Source of the DNA: Spartobacteria bacterium
GTDB taxonomy: Bacteria; Verrucomicrobiota; Verrucomicrobiia; Chthoniobacterales; UBA10450
Assembly (NCBI GenBank): GCA_003134785.1
Contig: PLCN01000007.1
Location: 1-64,000, forward strand
Length of the DNA: 64,000 bases
Direction of reading: 5' to 3'
The position numbers and the translations under genes are program-made. Each line of letters opens with the position of its first letter. The stretch's first letter is position 1. Below are positions 10,101 to 17,280 of the stretch, piece by piece. The notes beneath the pieces are model-generated. The model was not told the origin of the DNA, searched no databases, and saw only the letters and a program-made list of their open reading frames with translations.

Positions 10101-10178
10101 GCGCAATATACCGCCATAGTGCGCGGCGCAGGTGGAACTACTGGCGTAGCTGTCGTCGAAGTTTTCGCACTAAACTAA
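7170..10178 (+). CDS. Exported right-handed beta-helix protein (duplicated) with paired C-terminal module
   Basis: ATG 7170 has AAAGG 9 nt upstream and starts a signal peptide (MRKSRCRNRVLLAGFISAVL...AEAA), giving 1002 aa. The body consists of two homologous halves starting near residues 32 and 388, each opening with VTNxNDSGxGSLRQ (the CSLREP-type start of many parallel beta-helix proteins). Each continues with Asn/Gly/Thr-rich rungs (LTNCTISGN) and ends in a SPAIDxG...R...DIGAxE segment. Two shared modules end the protein (750-871 and 879-1002), closest in wording to the relics after the upstream genes. Pectate-lyase-like folds can bind or cleave polysaccharide, but no catalytic set is evident, so an adhesive or structural role is equally likely. 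Third gene of a same-strand trio. Confidence 0.85.
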   Translation: MRKSRCRNRVLLAGFISAVLTAASAEAATIHVTNLNDSGAGSLRQVIQDANANDTIQINLVGTITLTSGGLTIDKSLSISGGPGGRFTAITRGSGAPNFRIFTITSGTVSISSLAISNGLCGSNEFGGGAISVSSPASLSLNFCTISGNDANGNNGGGIINNGGKVDLFSCTISGNQASVGGGIENNGGGGSNTMSITNCTVVGNGASNTSTIGGGGGGIDSSDASLVILNSTVAANSATTNASSGGGGGIRNVSSGPGTSALVVGNTIVAANSSNQLGRDVLGAFISQGYNLIRVSGDSTGFGSTGDQLGTAASPRDADLGPLRDNGGPVDTRAPNITSPAIDQGTAMGSTSDGRGRTRPYDNPAISNASGGDGSDIGAVELQPPIVVTNNNDSGTGSLRQMILDAQTGDTITFAPNVTGTINLTSGELYSQLSITIDGPGETVLTVARSAAAGTAAFRVFEVLRPTTVTISGLTISNGNPPGPYGGGGISNSGTLTVRDCTIQDNNSSVGGGGIENSGTLTVTRCSFARDNSTGSGAGGLENTSSLATATVTGSTFHDNVGASGGGIANEGTLSLTNCTISGNTGDPSGGGVYNATGTLTLLNCTVANNSVNTSDTNGGGGGIFNSGTAHLGNTIVAANSHNQGGRDVFGAFVSDGYNLIRVKESSTGFTDGVNHDLVGTVASPRNAFLGSLQDNGGTTLTLSLGSSSPAIDAGNNPTAPARDQRGFLRAGRSDIGAFEFNGTLPVTLANISTRAFVQTGDNVLIGGFIVTGNVPKKVMLRGIGPSLNIAGKLDDPILELHDGTGLLVIANDNWKDAPNKQAIIDSTIAPTNDAESAILMNLNPGAYTAILKGAANNGTGVGVVEAYDLDLTANAKLANISTRCFVQGGDNVMIGGFIVLGVDPQNVVVEALGPSLPVPGNLADPTLELRDGNGTLLDANDNWGDSPNKQAIIDSTIPPTNDLESAIVATLPANGAQYTAIVRGAGGTTGVAVVEVFALN

Positions 10179-10202
10179 CCTGGCTCTCACCTCCTCTGGG
10201 CC

Positions 10203-10220
10203 GAGCTGCTCAGGCAGCTC
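10203..10220. terminator. Hairpin between convergent genes
   Basis: GAGCTG-CTCAGG-CAGCTC forms a 6-bp perfect stem in the 40-bp gap between the plus-strand beta-helix gene and the minus-strand pilus operon. There is no U-tract, so terminator function is only plausible from position. Confidence 0.3.
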
Positions 10221-10539
10221 ACTTACCCATCGCATTGATCCGGCTGGCGCGAGAAGAGTCGGTGCCAAGGGTGACGCTAACACTCATACCGGGCTTTAGA
10301 TCGGCGATCGTAGCTCTCAGACCGTTTACATTGATCTCGGTGAACTGTGAGATGGTAAAGGTCTTCGTCGCCTTCTCTTCCGTCACCGTAACTGTATTAG
10401 CACTTACGCTGGCGATGACAGGAGACCGTGACACTGGCGGCGGTGTAGCTTTCTTCTTGCCACCACTCAAAGCGGAATTGGTAATAACAATTCCAAGCAG
10501 AGCCGTGGCGATGAACAAAAGAAGTGGCAGTTTTCTCAT
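10219..10539 (-). CDS. Small exported protein at the end of the secretin operon
   Basis: The 106-aa product has a signal peptide (MRKLPLLLFIATALLGIVI) and a mature part with a Lys-rich start, a Pro-rich stretch, and a beta-rich domain of about 65 residues. That domain (VTVTEEKATKTFTISQFTEI..., DLKPGMSVSVTLGTDSSRASRI) resembles DUF5666/OB-like small periplasmic domains. It follows the secretin stop by 44 bp on the same strand, so it is probably co-transcribed. It could be a periplasmic accessory of the secretin, but this is positional inference only. Confidence 0.7.
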   Translation of the reverse strand: MRKLPLLLFIATALLGIVITNSALSGGKKKATPPPVSRSPVIASVSANTVTVTEEKATKTFTISQFTEINVNGLRATIADLKPGMSVSVTLGTDSSRASRINAMGK

Positions 10540-10583
10540 GTTGTTTCTCAGGGTGATAGAGAAGGTTGGGTGCTATCCAAGCC

Positions 10584-13256
10584 TCACTTCTTGTAGAAGG
10601 GAATCTCCGGCAAAATCGGCGGCTCGATCACGTCTTCCGATTCTTCCACTTCCTCGGTGGAGTTCACCGGCTGGCCTCCCGGATTTACTAATCGGGCTGT
10701 AACAAAGATGATGAGGTTTCGTTTGATGTGCTGATCCACGTTCGTGCGAAAAAGCCGGCCCACGATGGGAATGTCACCGAGAAGAGGAGTGCGATCTTCG
10801 GTCTTCTGCACATCTTCTCGCATCAAACCGCCTAACACCACGGTTTGGCCGTCCCATACGCTGACACTGGTCGTAACCTTCCGAGTACTGAAAACCGGCT
10901 GGTTGATAACATTAGGCGTAAGGACACTCTGAGGACTATTGATCAAACCTCCCGTCACTGTGTTAAGAAAAGACGAAGACGGTGCGAGAATCGGGCTGCC
11001 ATAATTGATGAAACCTTCGAACTCCACCACTTGAGGAACTAGATTCAGATCAATGGTCACTCCATCAGGACCAACGACTGGTTCTACTTCCAAAGTCACC
11101 CCAGTGTTTCGCGTTTCGAAGTGAGTCGGAGTGGTAGGCGTGACTGGAACCGAAGAGTTGTTTCCCAGAGGTATGAGATCGCCAGTCAGACCACCGGCGT
11201 CAGTCCTTACGGCACCTACTGTTTGCGGGATTTGCGGAGGCTGAAACTCGGTTGGATAACGAAACTCCCGCACGATCTCAATCATCGCACGCTGGCCGCT
11301 CTTGGTGGTGACGCGCGGAGCGGAAAGCAAATCGACCCCTTTTTTCTGATTGAGGGCTCGAATAACCACTTGGAACTGAGGATCGGTCAGTAAGCCGCCG
11401 ATTCCGAAAATGCCAGGCGATAGCACCTGGCCCGTCGTCGTTCCCAAAAGAAGTGAATCGATCGCATTTCCAGTGATAGCCAGGTTTCCGTTTCGGTTTC
11501 CGGCGGTCACGGAGTTCAACCCGTTCGTCGGAAATGGGTAATCGGCCTGGTTGACGGCGGCGCCTGTGCCTGAGGTCCCACCGTTAGCCGCAATCTGGCC
11601 GCCACTCTTCAGGTTAAATGGTCCGAGCAGCCAGTCAAAGCCTAGAGCTTTGAGATTATTCTGAGTGATCTCGACGAACTTGGCCTCAATCTCCACCTGC
11701 TTCGGGCCCGAGACATTCGCCTGCTCCACAATCGCGTCGACTAGCTCGAGGTTGTCAGCCGTGTTGCGAACAATCAGCCGGCTGCTTTGCGGAAGGAAGT
11801 TTGCGCTAGCACCGGGCGGAAAGGCGACGCCTTGATTCTCGAGAAATTCCTTGGCTCCTTCACGATTCACGAGCAACCGGCCGCCGGTCGTCTCCTGCGT
11901 GTCCTTCCCGGTCCCGTTTGCTGGAGGTCTGCCGGTTGTCGTAGCGGGCGCATTCAAGGACGACACATTTGCGTTCAGAGTTCCGCTAATGAATCCGGGC
12001 GGGACGCGATATTCTTTCGTGAGGAGATCGTTGCTTTGGTCGCTGATCGGAATAATGGAAACGGCATAGGGCTCGATTTTCACTTTGAGCCCGGCCTGGC
12101 TGGCGATGTAGCGCAGCGCTTCGCCGAGAGGAATTTCGTTCAGCGTGATGGTGATCCTCGCCTCGGAGGGTGAGATCGACGGGACCGAAACCGTTGCCGC
12201 CGGAACGGCCACGGGCGGGGGCGCCACCGAGGCATCGGGCAAAGCACCGGTCGCGGGAGCGATGGGCGCAAGGGCGGCCGTCGTGCTTGGCGTCGTGAAA
12301 GGTTCCGCGGGCCGGCCAGGCATCGTGAACCGCAAAACGATGTCCACTCCTTTGCGTCCGTCGGTTCCCGGATCGTTGGCGGCGGCTTGTTGCCTCAGAA
12401 ATTCGATCGCTTCCCGCACGCTCGCGTCGCGAAATTCGATCTTGGGAATAATGATGCTGTTGAGCTTGTTCGTGATGCGCGCGGTGCCGGTCGCATCTTT
12501 CCGGAATGCGTCGGTGATCGAAGTGGCGCCTGGCCCGAATTGCCGGACTGGCTCTTCCCAAGCCTTCTGCACATGCCAGAGCTGGCGGGAACGCGTCTCG
12601 TTGTAGGCCTCTTCACCGTAGTGCGTTTTTGTAAGATTGATTTTCTCTTCGCCGCGCCGCGCGGCCACGTTGTACGGATCGAGATTCAAGACCTGCTCGT
12701 ATTTCTTGAAGGCCAGGTCGTAGCGTCCACTGTTGTAATAACCATCGGCCTCGCTCAGGAGTTTTTTTACTTCTTCGACCTTGGCGAGGAACTTTGGTCC
12801 CATCGTCCGGTTGAAGTAACCGGGCACTTGCAGATGGGCCAGCAGCTCCGCGGCCCGCCGGCAATTTGGATCATACCGATCGTTCAGCATTTCCCGGCAG
12901 ACCGCCTCGGCCTCCGCGTATTTCCCCTCCGCAATCCGTTGTTCCGCGAGCTTGATTCCACTGGCGCAGAAACCGCTGACCGCTTCGTCGTGGGCTTTCT
13001 CGCTCACCACCGCGTCAGGGAGCAAACTTACCGCCGTGCGAAATTCCTTGTGCGCCGCGGCAAAGTTTCCCGCGGCCATCGCCGCCTTGCCGCGCGCGAG
13101 AGCAGCGTCGCCGTGCGGAAGGGCCGCCTGCCGCCGCGCGGCTTCGCGATCCGCAACGTATTCGGTGTTCTGCGCGAAACAGTCCCCGCTAATCCATGTC
13201 GCGAAAACGGTGGCGAGGGCGGGAACAACGGTGCAATGGCAGGAGGGATTTGTCAT
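10584..13256 (-). CDS. Outer-membrane secretin with N-terminal TPR region (Amuc_1098/GspD/PilQ-like)
   Basis: 890 aa. Signal peptide to about residue 29 (FAQ cleavage). TPR-like helices follow (53-80, 100-145, 165-205), then an N-terminal secretin/STN-like region (about 265-405, with a Pro/Ala insert at 320-360) and an N-domain with SSRLIVRNTADNLELVDAI (491-510). The secretin core (515-860) shows VEIEAKFVEITQNNLKALGFDW, LLSAPRVTTKSGQ and the signature VVLGGLMRED...PLLGDIPIVGRLFR (806-837). It forms a multimeric outer-membrane channel for a type IV pilus or type II-like system. It is last but one in the pilM-1100-1099-secretin operon, 20 bp after its upstream neighbour. No Shine-Dalgarno precedes the ATG. 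The fused TPR region and gene order match Akkermansia Amuc_1098. Confidence 0.92.
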   Translation of the reverse strand: MTNPSCHCTVVPALATVFATWISGDCFAQNTEYVADREAARRQAALPHGDAALARGKAAMAAGNFAAAHKEFRTAVSLLPDAVVSEKAHDEAVSGFCASGIKLAEQRIAEGKYAEAEAVCREMLNDRYDPNCRRAAELLAHLQVPGYFNRTMGPKFLAKVEEVKKLLSEADGYYNSGRYDLAFKKYEQVLNLDPYNVAARRGEEKINLTKTHYGEEAYNETRSRQLWHVQKAWEEPVRQFGPGATSITDAFRKDATGTARITNKLNSIIIPKIEFRDASVREAIEFLRQQAAANDPGTDGRKGVDIVLRFTMPGRPAEPFTTPSTTAALAPIAPATGALPDASVAPPPVAVPAATVSVPSISPSEARITITLNEIPLGEALRYIASQAGLKVKIEPYAVSIIPISDQSNDLLTKEYRVPPGFISGTLNANVSSLNAPATTTGRPPANGTGKDTQETTGGRLLVNREGAKEFLENQGVAFPPGASANFLPQSSRLIVRNTADNLELVDAIVEQANVSGPKQVEIEAKFVEITQNNLKALGFDWLLGPFNLKSGGQIAANGGTSGTGAAVNQADYPFPTNGLNSVTAGNRNGNLAITGNAIDSLLLGTTTGQVLSPGIFGIGGLLTDPQFQVVIRALNQKKGVDLLSAPRVTTKSGQRAMIEIVREFRYPTEFQPPQIPQTVGAVRTDAGGLTGDLIPLGNNSSVPVTPTTPTHFETRNTGVTLEVEPVVGPDGVTIDLNLVPQVVEFEGFINYGSPILAPSSSFLNTVTGGLINSPQSVLTPNVINQPVFSTRKVTTSVSVWDGQTVVLGGLMREDVQKTEDRTPLLGDIPIVGRLFRTNVDQHIKRNLIIFVTARLVNPGGQPVNSTEEVEESEDVIEPPILPEIPFYKK

Positions 13257-13276
13257 GGGAGGAGACCGCAGGGGGT

Positions 13277-14218
13277 TTAGGGGATGAGCGGACCAATTTC
13301 GATCGCTTCACTTGGTTTTTGCGTGTTGACGACGACCGCTTTGGCGGACTGAACGTCCACCAACTTATATCTGATCTGCTCTTCCGGTTTCAATGAAAAT
13401 TCCTGATCCTTTTTCACCGCGAATTCCCGCGGTTCGCCCCAAGCATAAACAAAATTCGCGACCGACTCCGGCGAAGTCATGATCTTCTCCTTAACCAGGG
13501 TGAGCCGCTCATGTGTTTCTTGATTTTCCAGAGTCAATTCGGAGACATCAATCCGGGTTCCGTACTTATTCAGCTCCGATTTCTCGGTGAACTTCGCGAG
13601 CTTGAACTTCGTGCCGCGAATTGGATCGCCCAGTCTTAGAAATTGTGTCGGCTCTTTCAGATCGCTGGTGTTGATCGCGAAGGTGTCGTCGACCCAGGAG
13701 GCAAAAACGAGCCGGAAGGGCTCTTGCGCGAACGATTTCAATTTGAGCTTGGCGATGAAGGGCGGATGCGCGTTTTTGTCGGTGGGGTTCGTGTGGTTTT
13801 GCCATTCCTCGAGATTATCGAACCCGTCCGCGTCGGGGTCCTGGGTGAGCACATCCGCATCGGCGATCGGCAAAGCGAACTCCTCCAACCACTCGTTGGG
13901 CACAGGCGGATGGACTTCGGTGGTTTGCAATGTCGTCGGCAGACCGTTGGCACCAATGAAATGTTTCGCGGGCACGAACAAGCCGGAGCGGCTGCTAAAG
14001 GTCCATTGGGCGGGATGCCGGAGTTTCTCCGTCGCCTGCTCCATCTCGACCGCTTTCGCAGGGGGCACTGCGGGTTTTGGCGGCGGCGGCATTTGCAGCG
14101 ACGAAAAGTTTTCGCCGAACTGCGAGACGCTCCGCACGATGAGCAGCGCGGAGCAAAGAAGAAACAGCGCGGCACTGAACACTGCTACGCGATCGTAGTG
14201 GGCACGGATCCAGGTCAT
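13277..14218 (-). CDS. Amuc_1099-like membrane-anchored pilus-assembly accessory protein
   Basis: The ATG at 14218 is preferred over an open extension to 14281 because AGGA lies 6 nt upstream and the longer form would translate a palindromic element. 313 aa: short cytoplasmic start (MTWIRAHYDR), one membrane helix (about 12-29), Pro-rich linker, then a periplasmic domain. It carries a calcium-binding-type loop DADGFDNLEEW...NPTD (127-147) of the thrombospondin-3/EF-hand style. It sits between the Amuc_1100-like gene and the secretin, the position of Amuc_1099 in Akkermansia. Probably an inner-membrane/periplasmic link (PilP- or GspC-like role) between PilMN and the secretin; that role is inferred. 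Confidence 0.75.
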   Translation of the reverse strand: MTWIRAHYDRVAVFSAALFLLCSALLIVRSVSQFGENFSSLQMPPPPKPAVPPAKAVEMEQATEKLRHPAQWTFSSRSGLFVPAKHFIGANGLPTTLQTTEVHPPVPNEWLEEFALPIADADVLTQDPDADGFDNLEEWQNHTNPTDKNAHPPFIAKLKLKSFAQEPFRLVFASWVDDTFAINTSDLKEPTQFLRLGDPIRGTKFKLAKFTEKSELNKYGTRIDVSELTLENQETHERLTLVKEKIMTSPESVANFVYAWGEPREFAVKKDQEFSLKPEEQIRYKLVDVQSAKAVVVNTQKPSEAIEIGPLIP

Positions 14219-14226
14219 ATGTTTTC

Positions 14227-14311
14227 CTGTAGCCGCCGCCCTATGGGCGGCGCGGTGCGAACCGTGATCTCGAAGCGACATCTCGCGCGTCCCACAGGGA
14301 CGCGGCTACAG
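14227..14311. repeat. Palindromic element A1
   Basis: 85 bp bounded by CTGTAGCCGCCGCCC and GGGACGCGGCTACAG. It lies between the 1100-like and 1099-like genes inside the operon. Its left end (read on the minus strand) runs straight into the AGGA ribosome site of the 1099-like gene. Confidence 0.85.
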
Positions 14312-14333
14312 AAGAGGCAGCCCTTCGCCGTTC

Positions 14334-15242
14334 TCAAAAGGTGAACCTCACGATCTCGATTTTCGCGGTCGTTTCGATGCGCTCGTTGCCAACAATGAAA
14401 CTTAACGCAGGCCCAGCGGCAGGCTTCGCTCCCGGAGAACCGGCCGGAGCGGGAGACGGCGCGGCGGGAATAACCGCAGGTATTTCCACGGTAGCTTCAC
14501 GGGGCGGCCCTTTCTCCTTTTCGTTCCGGACATGCAACAGCCGAACGATGTAGAACTGCTGGTTCGCTCCGGCGATCTGATTGAGGATTTTTCGCGCCGA
14601 GCCCGGCGTGGAAATGAAGGTCGCTTCCACCACATTGCGTTCGAGTAATTTCGTTCCGGCCGCGACCGTTCCCGATTTCTCACCAGCAGCCGGAGCGGCT
14701 CCGTGTTCCTCCGGCAGCGGAGTCCGGCGGAAAGAAGTCAACGCCTCCACGTGCGCGTCGAGCAACGTGTTCAGGAGCCACTCGACTTCCGCGAGCTCTT
14801 GTCCGAGCAGAGGCGCCGCGACTTCGCTTGGCAGCGCGGAAGCAAATTCATCGAAGCCGAGATAAAATTTGTCCGGAAGCTTCACTTTGTTTGCGCGCGC
14901 CTTGTCGGCGATTGCGGTGATCGCCATGCGCAAATGCGATTGGAATTCATTCGGCGCCATCGGGGCGACCGGCGCGACCCGCAGTTTCAATTCGTCTTTA
15001 AACTTGGCGAACGCGGTCGCGTAATTATCGGCGTGCGCCTTCATCTTGCGCAGGTTCTCCTGGCTCGGATACGGCGCGAGCCGCTCGAGCCGATTCAGCT
15101 CCGCCGCGGTCTGGTTGAAACGGGCCGAAGCTTCATCCCAGTCGGTCTTCGCGCTGAACAAGAACCAAACGGCGCCCAGCGTGCAGAGTCCGAACAGAAT
15201 CAGAAACGTGCCGAGGAAACGATTCTCGCGAAACCACTTCAT
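14334..15242 (-). CDS. Amuc_1100 ortholog, PilO-like membrane-anchored periplasmic protein
   Basis: 302 aa from ATG 15242. MKWFRENRFLG, a membrane helix (about 10-29) and a long coiled-coil stretch precede two ferredoxin-like segments. Alignment by eye with Akkermansia Amuc_1100 is good over the whole length: TP.AFQ.EL corresponds to APNEFQSHLRMAIT, WLGF to YLGFDEF, AFQGDRESVLKAMNAI to ATFISTPGSARKILNQI, VNSIRIRNER to VRLLHVRNEK, and both end in a Pro/Ala-rich linker before a last beta-strand pair. This family is PilO/GspM-like and is thought to belong to a pilus-like complex; Amuc_1100 is known for host signalling in the gut species. Start context: an upstream 49-codon frame ends in ATGA at this start (see the finding on element A2). 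Confidence 0.85.
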   Translation of the reverse strand: MKWFRENRFLGTFLILFGLCTLGAVWFLFSAKTDWDEASARFNQTAAELNRLERLAPYPSQENLRKMKAHADNYATAFAKFKDELKLRVAPVAPMAPNEFQSHLRMAITAIADKARANKVKLPDKFYLGFDEFASALPSEVAAPLLGQELAEVEWLLNTLLDAHVEALTSFRRTPLPEEHGAAPAAGEKSGTVAAGTKLLERNVVEATFISTPGSARKILNQIAGANQQFYIVRLLHVRNEKEKGPPREATVEIPAVIPAAPSPAPAGSPGAKPAAGPALSFIVGNERIETTAKIEIVRFTF

Positions 15243-15394
15243 GAGCGTCCCCCCTGTAGCCGCCGCCCTGCCTGCCACGCCGAAGCCAGGGGAAGGCGCG
15301 TGGGCGGCGTAACGCGCGACTTGGTTTCGAAGCGCCCTCTCGCGCGTCCCACAGGGACGCAGCAACGATTCTCGCGAAACCAGTTCATGGGAGC
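15219..15394. repeat. Element A2 with flanking 25-bp direct duplication
   Basis: Element A2 proper is 15254-15366 (CTGTAGCCGCCGCCCTG... to GGGACGCAGCAAC, right end decayed). It is flanked by two copies of the first codons of the Amuc_1100-like gene: 15219-15243 and 15365-15389 agree at 24 of 25 positions (ACGATTCTCGCGAAACCA, one mismatch, TTCATG). The arrangement looks like a target duplication or a partial gene duplication accompanying element insertion at the pilM/1100 junction. Confidence 0.75.
15239..15388 (-). CDS. 49-codon leader frame created by element A2, coupled on both sides
   Basis: ATG 15388 overlaps the pilM stop as ATGA. The frame then reads MNWFRENR (the old start of the 1100-like gene), runs through element A2, and stops with TGA overlapping the ATG of the present 1100-like gene (15242), again as ATGA. 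Its composition (Arg/Pro-rich) comes from the element, so the peptide itself is unlikely to have a job. Its translation could carry ribosomes from pilM to the next gene. Expression is unproven. Confidence 0.4.
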   Translation of the reverse strand: MNWFRENRCCVPVGRARGRFETKSRVTPPTRLPLASAWQAGRRLQGGRS

Positions 15395-17133
15395 GGGACC
15401 GGTTTTCGCAGATCGAGGCGCAGCTCGTAGGGAAAGGCCCACTCCGCATTGTTCGGCGTGGTCGGCTTGATCACTTTCGCCTGGTTCCTTGGGTCGATCG
15501 CGAACCAGGGCGACGCGACCAGATTTCGAAAATAATCGACGACGACTTCCTGTTGTTTCGGATTGAACAAATAGAGACCGCGCACGAGCAAACTGTCGAT
15601 GGCAGGCCCAGCCGGCGCTGCTTCCGGGCGCGAGGAGGAAGGGGTGGGAACGGGAGTCGTGTCCGCACGGACCATGCGCGCATCCGGAGCGCCGAGCGAT
15701 TTGCCGCCGGAGGTCGGGACCAGTTCGGTGATCCAGATGTCTTCCCTCGGCAATCGCGCATTCAGCTCTTCGACGATTTGCGGCCAAAAACTGCGATCGT
15801 TAATCGCGGCCACGAGCGGCGTGGAAACATTATCGAGTGAAGCTGTCTGTTTCCGAACCTGGCTCATTTGCGTTTCGATCCGCCTCATCGCGTCCACTTT
15901 TTCCTCGAGTCCTTCCGTGGTGCGACGGACGATATGCGCCCCCTGCGCGTAGTACGCGCCCCAGCCAAGCAAGCCGAGAACGAAGCAGACCGCGGCTGCG
16001 ATCAGAAATGGCCGGCGCTTCTCGAATTCCTGTCTGCGGACGACAATCTTCGGACGAAGATTGAGTTCCATCGGACAATGTCTCGCCATGCGAAGGGCGA
16101 GACCCACCGGTTCCCCCAGCAGATGTGTCGATCGCGAAATTTCCTTCGGATTCGCGGAGTCCGCGACAGCCACGTTGCGCAAAGGATTAAAAAAATCCGT
16201 CGGTAGTTGCAGTTTCTCGTGAAAGAACTCTTGGATGGACTGCGTACTCGCGCCTCCGCCAGAGAGAAAAACGCGTTCCGGTGCCTTGCCTTGTTGTTGC
16301 GTGCAATAGTGACTGATCGAGCGCAGTAATTCCGCGTGCAGCCGCGTCATGGTGCTCCGCACAATTTTTGAAACGCGCGCCCCATCGCCGTCCAGCCTCT
16401 CGGTATCGCCGGCAAGCGCCACCGATTCATCGCGCTTCTTACGAGACTCGGCCGCGGCGAATGATTCGTTAAATTCCTTCGCAATCGCGGACGTCACAGA
16501 GCTTCCGCCAATCGGGACACTCCGCGTGAAAATTTTTCCCGGCTCGATAAAAAGAAGGTTCGTCGTGCGCGCGCCGATATCGACGAGGAGCGAACAACCC
16601 TCCAACTCGCCGTAGTTATAGCGAAACGCGTTATAGAGAGCCATTGTCGCCAGGTCCACAATCGACGTCCGCAGACCCGTTTCCTCGACCGCGTCGTTGA
16701 TCTCCTCGAGCAGGTCCGCCTTGATGGCGGCAAGGATCACCTGGATTTGCTCGCCCTCGCCCCCACCGACGAGTTGATAATCCCAAACTACTTCGTCGAT
16801 CGGGAACGGAACGTTTTGTTGCGCCTCAAAGAAAATAATCCGCTCGATTTTTTCTTCTTCGATCGGCGGCAGCTTCACGAAGCGCGCGAAAACCGATTCC
16901 TCCGCGACCGTGTAGCTGACTGGTCCGCCTCTGATTTCCAGCTCCGCCATCATCTCACGCACCGTGGCGACAATCTGGGCGCGGCGAGATGTTTCTCTGC
17001 TTGGATCGGCCAGAAGCTCTCGTGATCGGTAGCCGCATAGGATCAATCCGCCCTGCGGTTGAACGCGAAACTCCGCCAGTTCGAGGCTCTGCGAGCCGAG
17101 GTTGAGAGTGGTGATGCGCGTCCGGGGGGACAT
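15385..17133 (-). CDS. pilM: PilM-PilN fusion-like pilus assembly protein (Amuc_1101-like)
   Basis: 582 aa. Residues 1-355 are an actin-like ATPase of the PilM/FtsA type: phosphate-1 loop LNLGSQSLELAEF, PilM-typical FFEAQQNVPFPIDEVVWDYQ (101-120), phosphate-2 loop LLVDIGARTTNLLF (182-195) and adenosine motif FLSGGGAS (289-296). A membrane helix (about 375-395) follows, then a PilN/GspL-like periplasmic part with a coiled coil (405-435) and ERLPREDIWITEL-type segment (455-472). PilM and PilN are normally separate; the single chain matches the Akkermansia cluster. It is the first gene of the operon running to the secretin; a conserved 57-bp motif lies just upstream. No pilin or PilB/PilT ATPase is present in the window. 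Confidence 0.88.
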   Translation of the reverse strand: MSPRTRITTLNLGSQSLELAEFRVQPQGGLILCGYRSRELLADPSRETSRRAQIVATVREMMAELEIRGGPVSYTVAEESVFARFVKLPPIEEEKIERIIFFEAQQNVPFPIDEVVWDYQLVGGGEGEQIQVILAAIKADLLEEINDAVEETGLRTSIVDLATMALYNAFRYNYGELEGCSLLVDIGARTTNLLFIEPGKIFTRSVPIGGSSVTSAIAKEFNESFAAAESRKKRDESVALAGDTERLDGDGARVSKIVRSTMTRLHAELLRSISHYCTQQQGKAPERVFLSGGGASTQSIQEFFHEKLQLPTDFFNPLRNVAVADSANPKEISRSTHLLGEPVGLALRMARHCPMELNLRPKIVVRRQEFEKRRPFLIAAAVCFVLGLLGWGAYYAQGAHIVRRTTEGLEEKVDAMRRIETQMSQVRKQTASLDNVSTPLVAAINDRSFWPQIVEELNARLPREDIWITELVPTSGGKSLGAPDARMVRADTTPVPTPSSSRPEAAPAGPAIDSLLVRGLYLFNPKQQEVVVDYFRNLVASPWFAIDPRNQAKVIKPTTPNNAEWAFPYELRLDLRKPVPLP

Positions 17134-17142
17134 TCCATCTGC

Positions 17143-17199
17143 GAGAATTCCACAGTTCGCCCGGCTTACGCCAGCTCAAATTACGGAAAAGAACAGATG
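17143..17199 (-). promoter_or_regulatory. Conserved upstream motif P1 (pilM)
   Basis: Read on the minus strand it matches the region in front of the retropepsin gene (18306-18363) at about three quarters of positions, including ATCTGT.CTTTTCCG, CTGGCGT and a TGTrGAATyCTC block ending 9 nt before the start codon. CTGGCG, 16 nt, then TGGAAT could be a -35/-10 pair. Conservation in two places at the same distance from the start argues for a promoter or leader signal. Confidence 0.55.
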
Positions 17200-17201
17200 A
17201 A

Positions 17202-17256
17202 AAGGCGTTTGTGCCAGACGCTGTTTCATTGGCCAGGCGTTTGGCACAAACGCCTC
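17202..17256. repeat. Palindromic element E1
   Basis: AGGCGTTTGTGCC is repeated inverted as GGCACAAACGCCT about 30 bp away. It lies between the retropepsin stop and motif P1. The same family occurs at 57624-57690. Confidence 0.8.
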
Positions 17257-17280
17257 CACCTTTAGTCAATCCGGAGTTTC

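Noticed and set aside
13277..14281. Longer 334-aa reading of the Amuc_1099-like gene
   Set aside because: The first 21 codons translate element A1; the internal ATG at 14218 has a ribosome site and begins the family-like cytoplasmic stretch before the membrane helix.
14334..15449. Longer 371-aa reading of the Amuc_1100-like gene
   Set aside because: The extra 69 codons overlap pilM and element A2; the family start (MKWFREN plus membrane helix) is at 15242.
17143..17199. Sigma-54 promoter in motif P1 (GG-N10-GC)
   Set aside because: The partner motif P2 has CC instead of GC at the second element, and the rest of the consensus is poor; a sigma-70-like reading fits both copies better.
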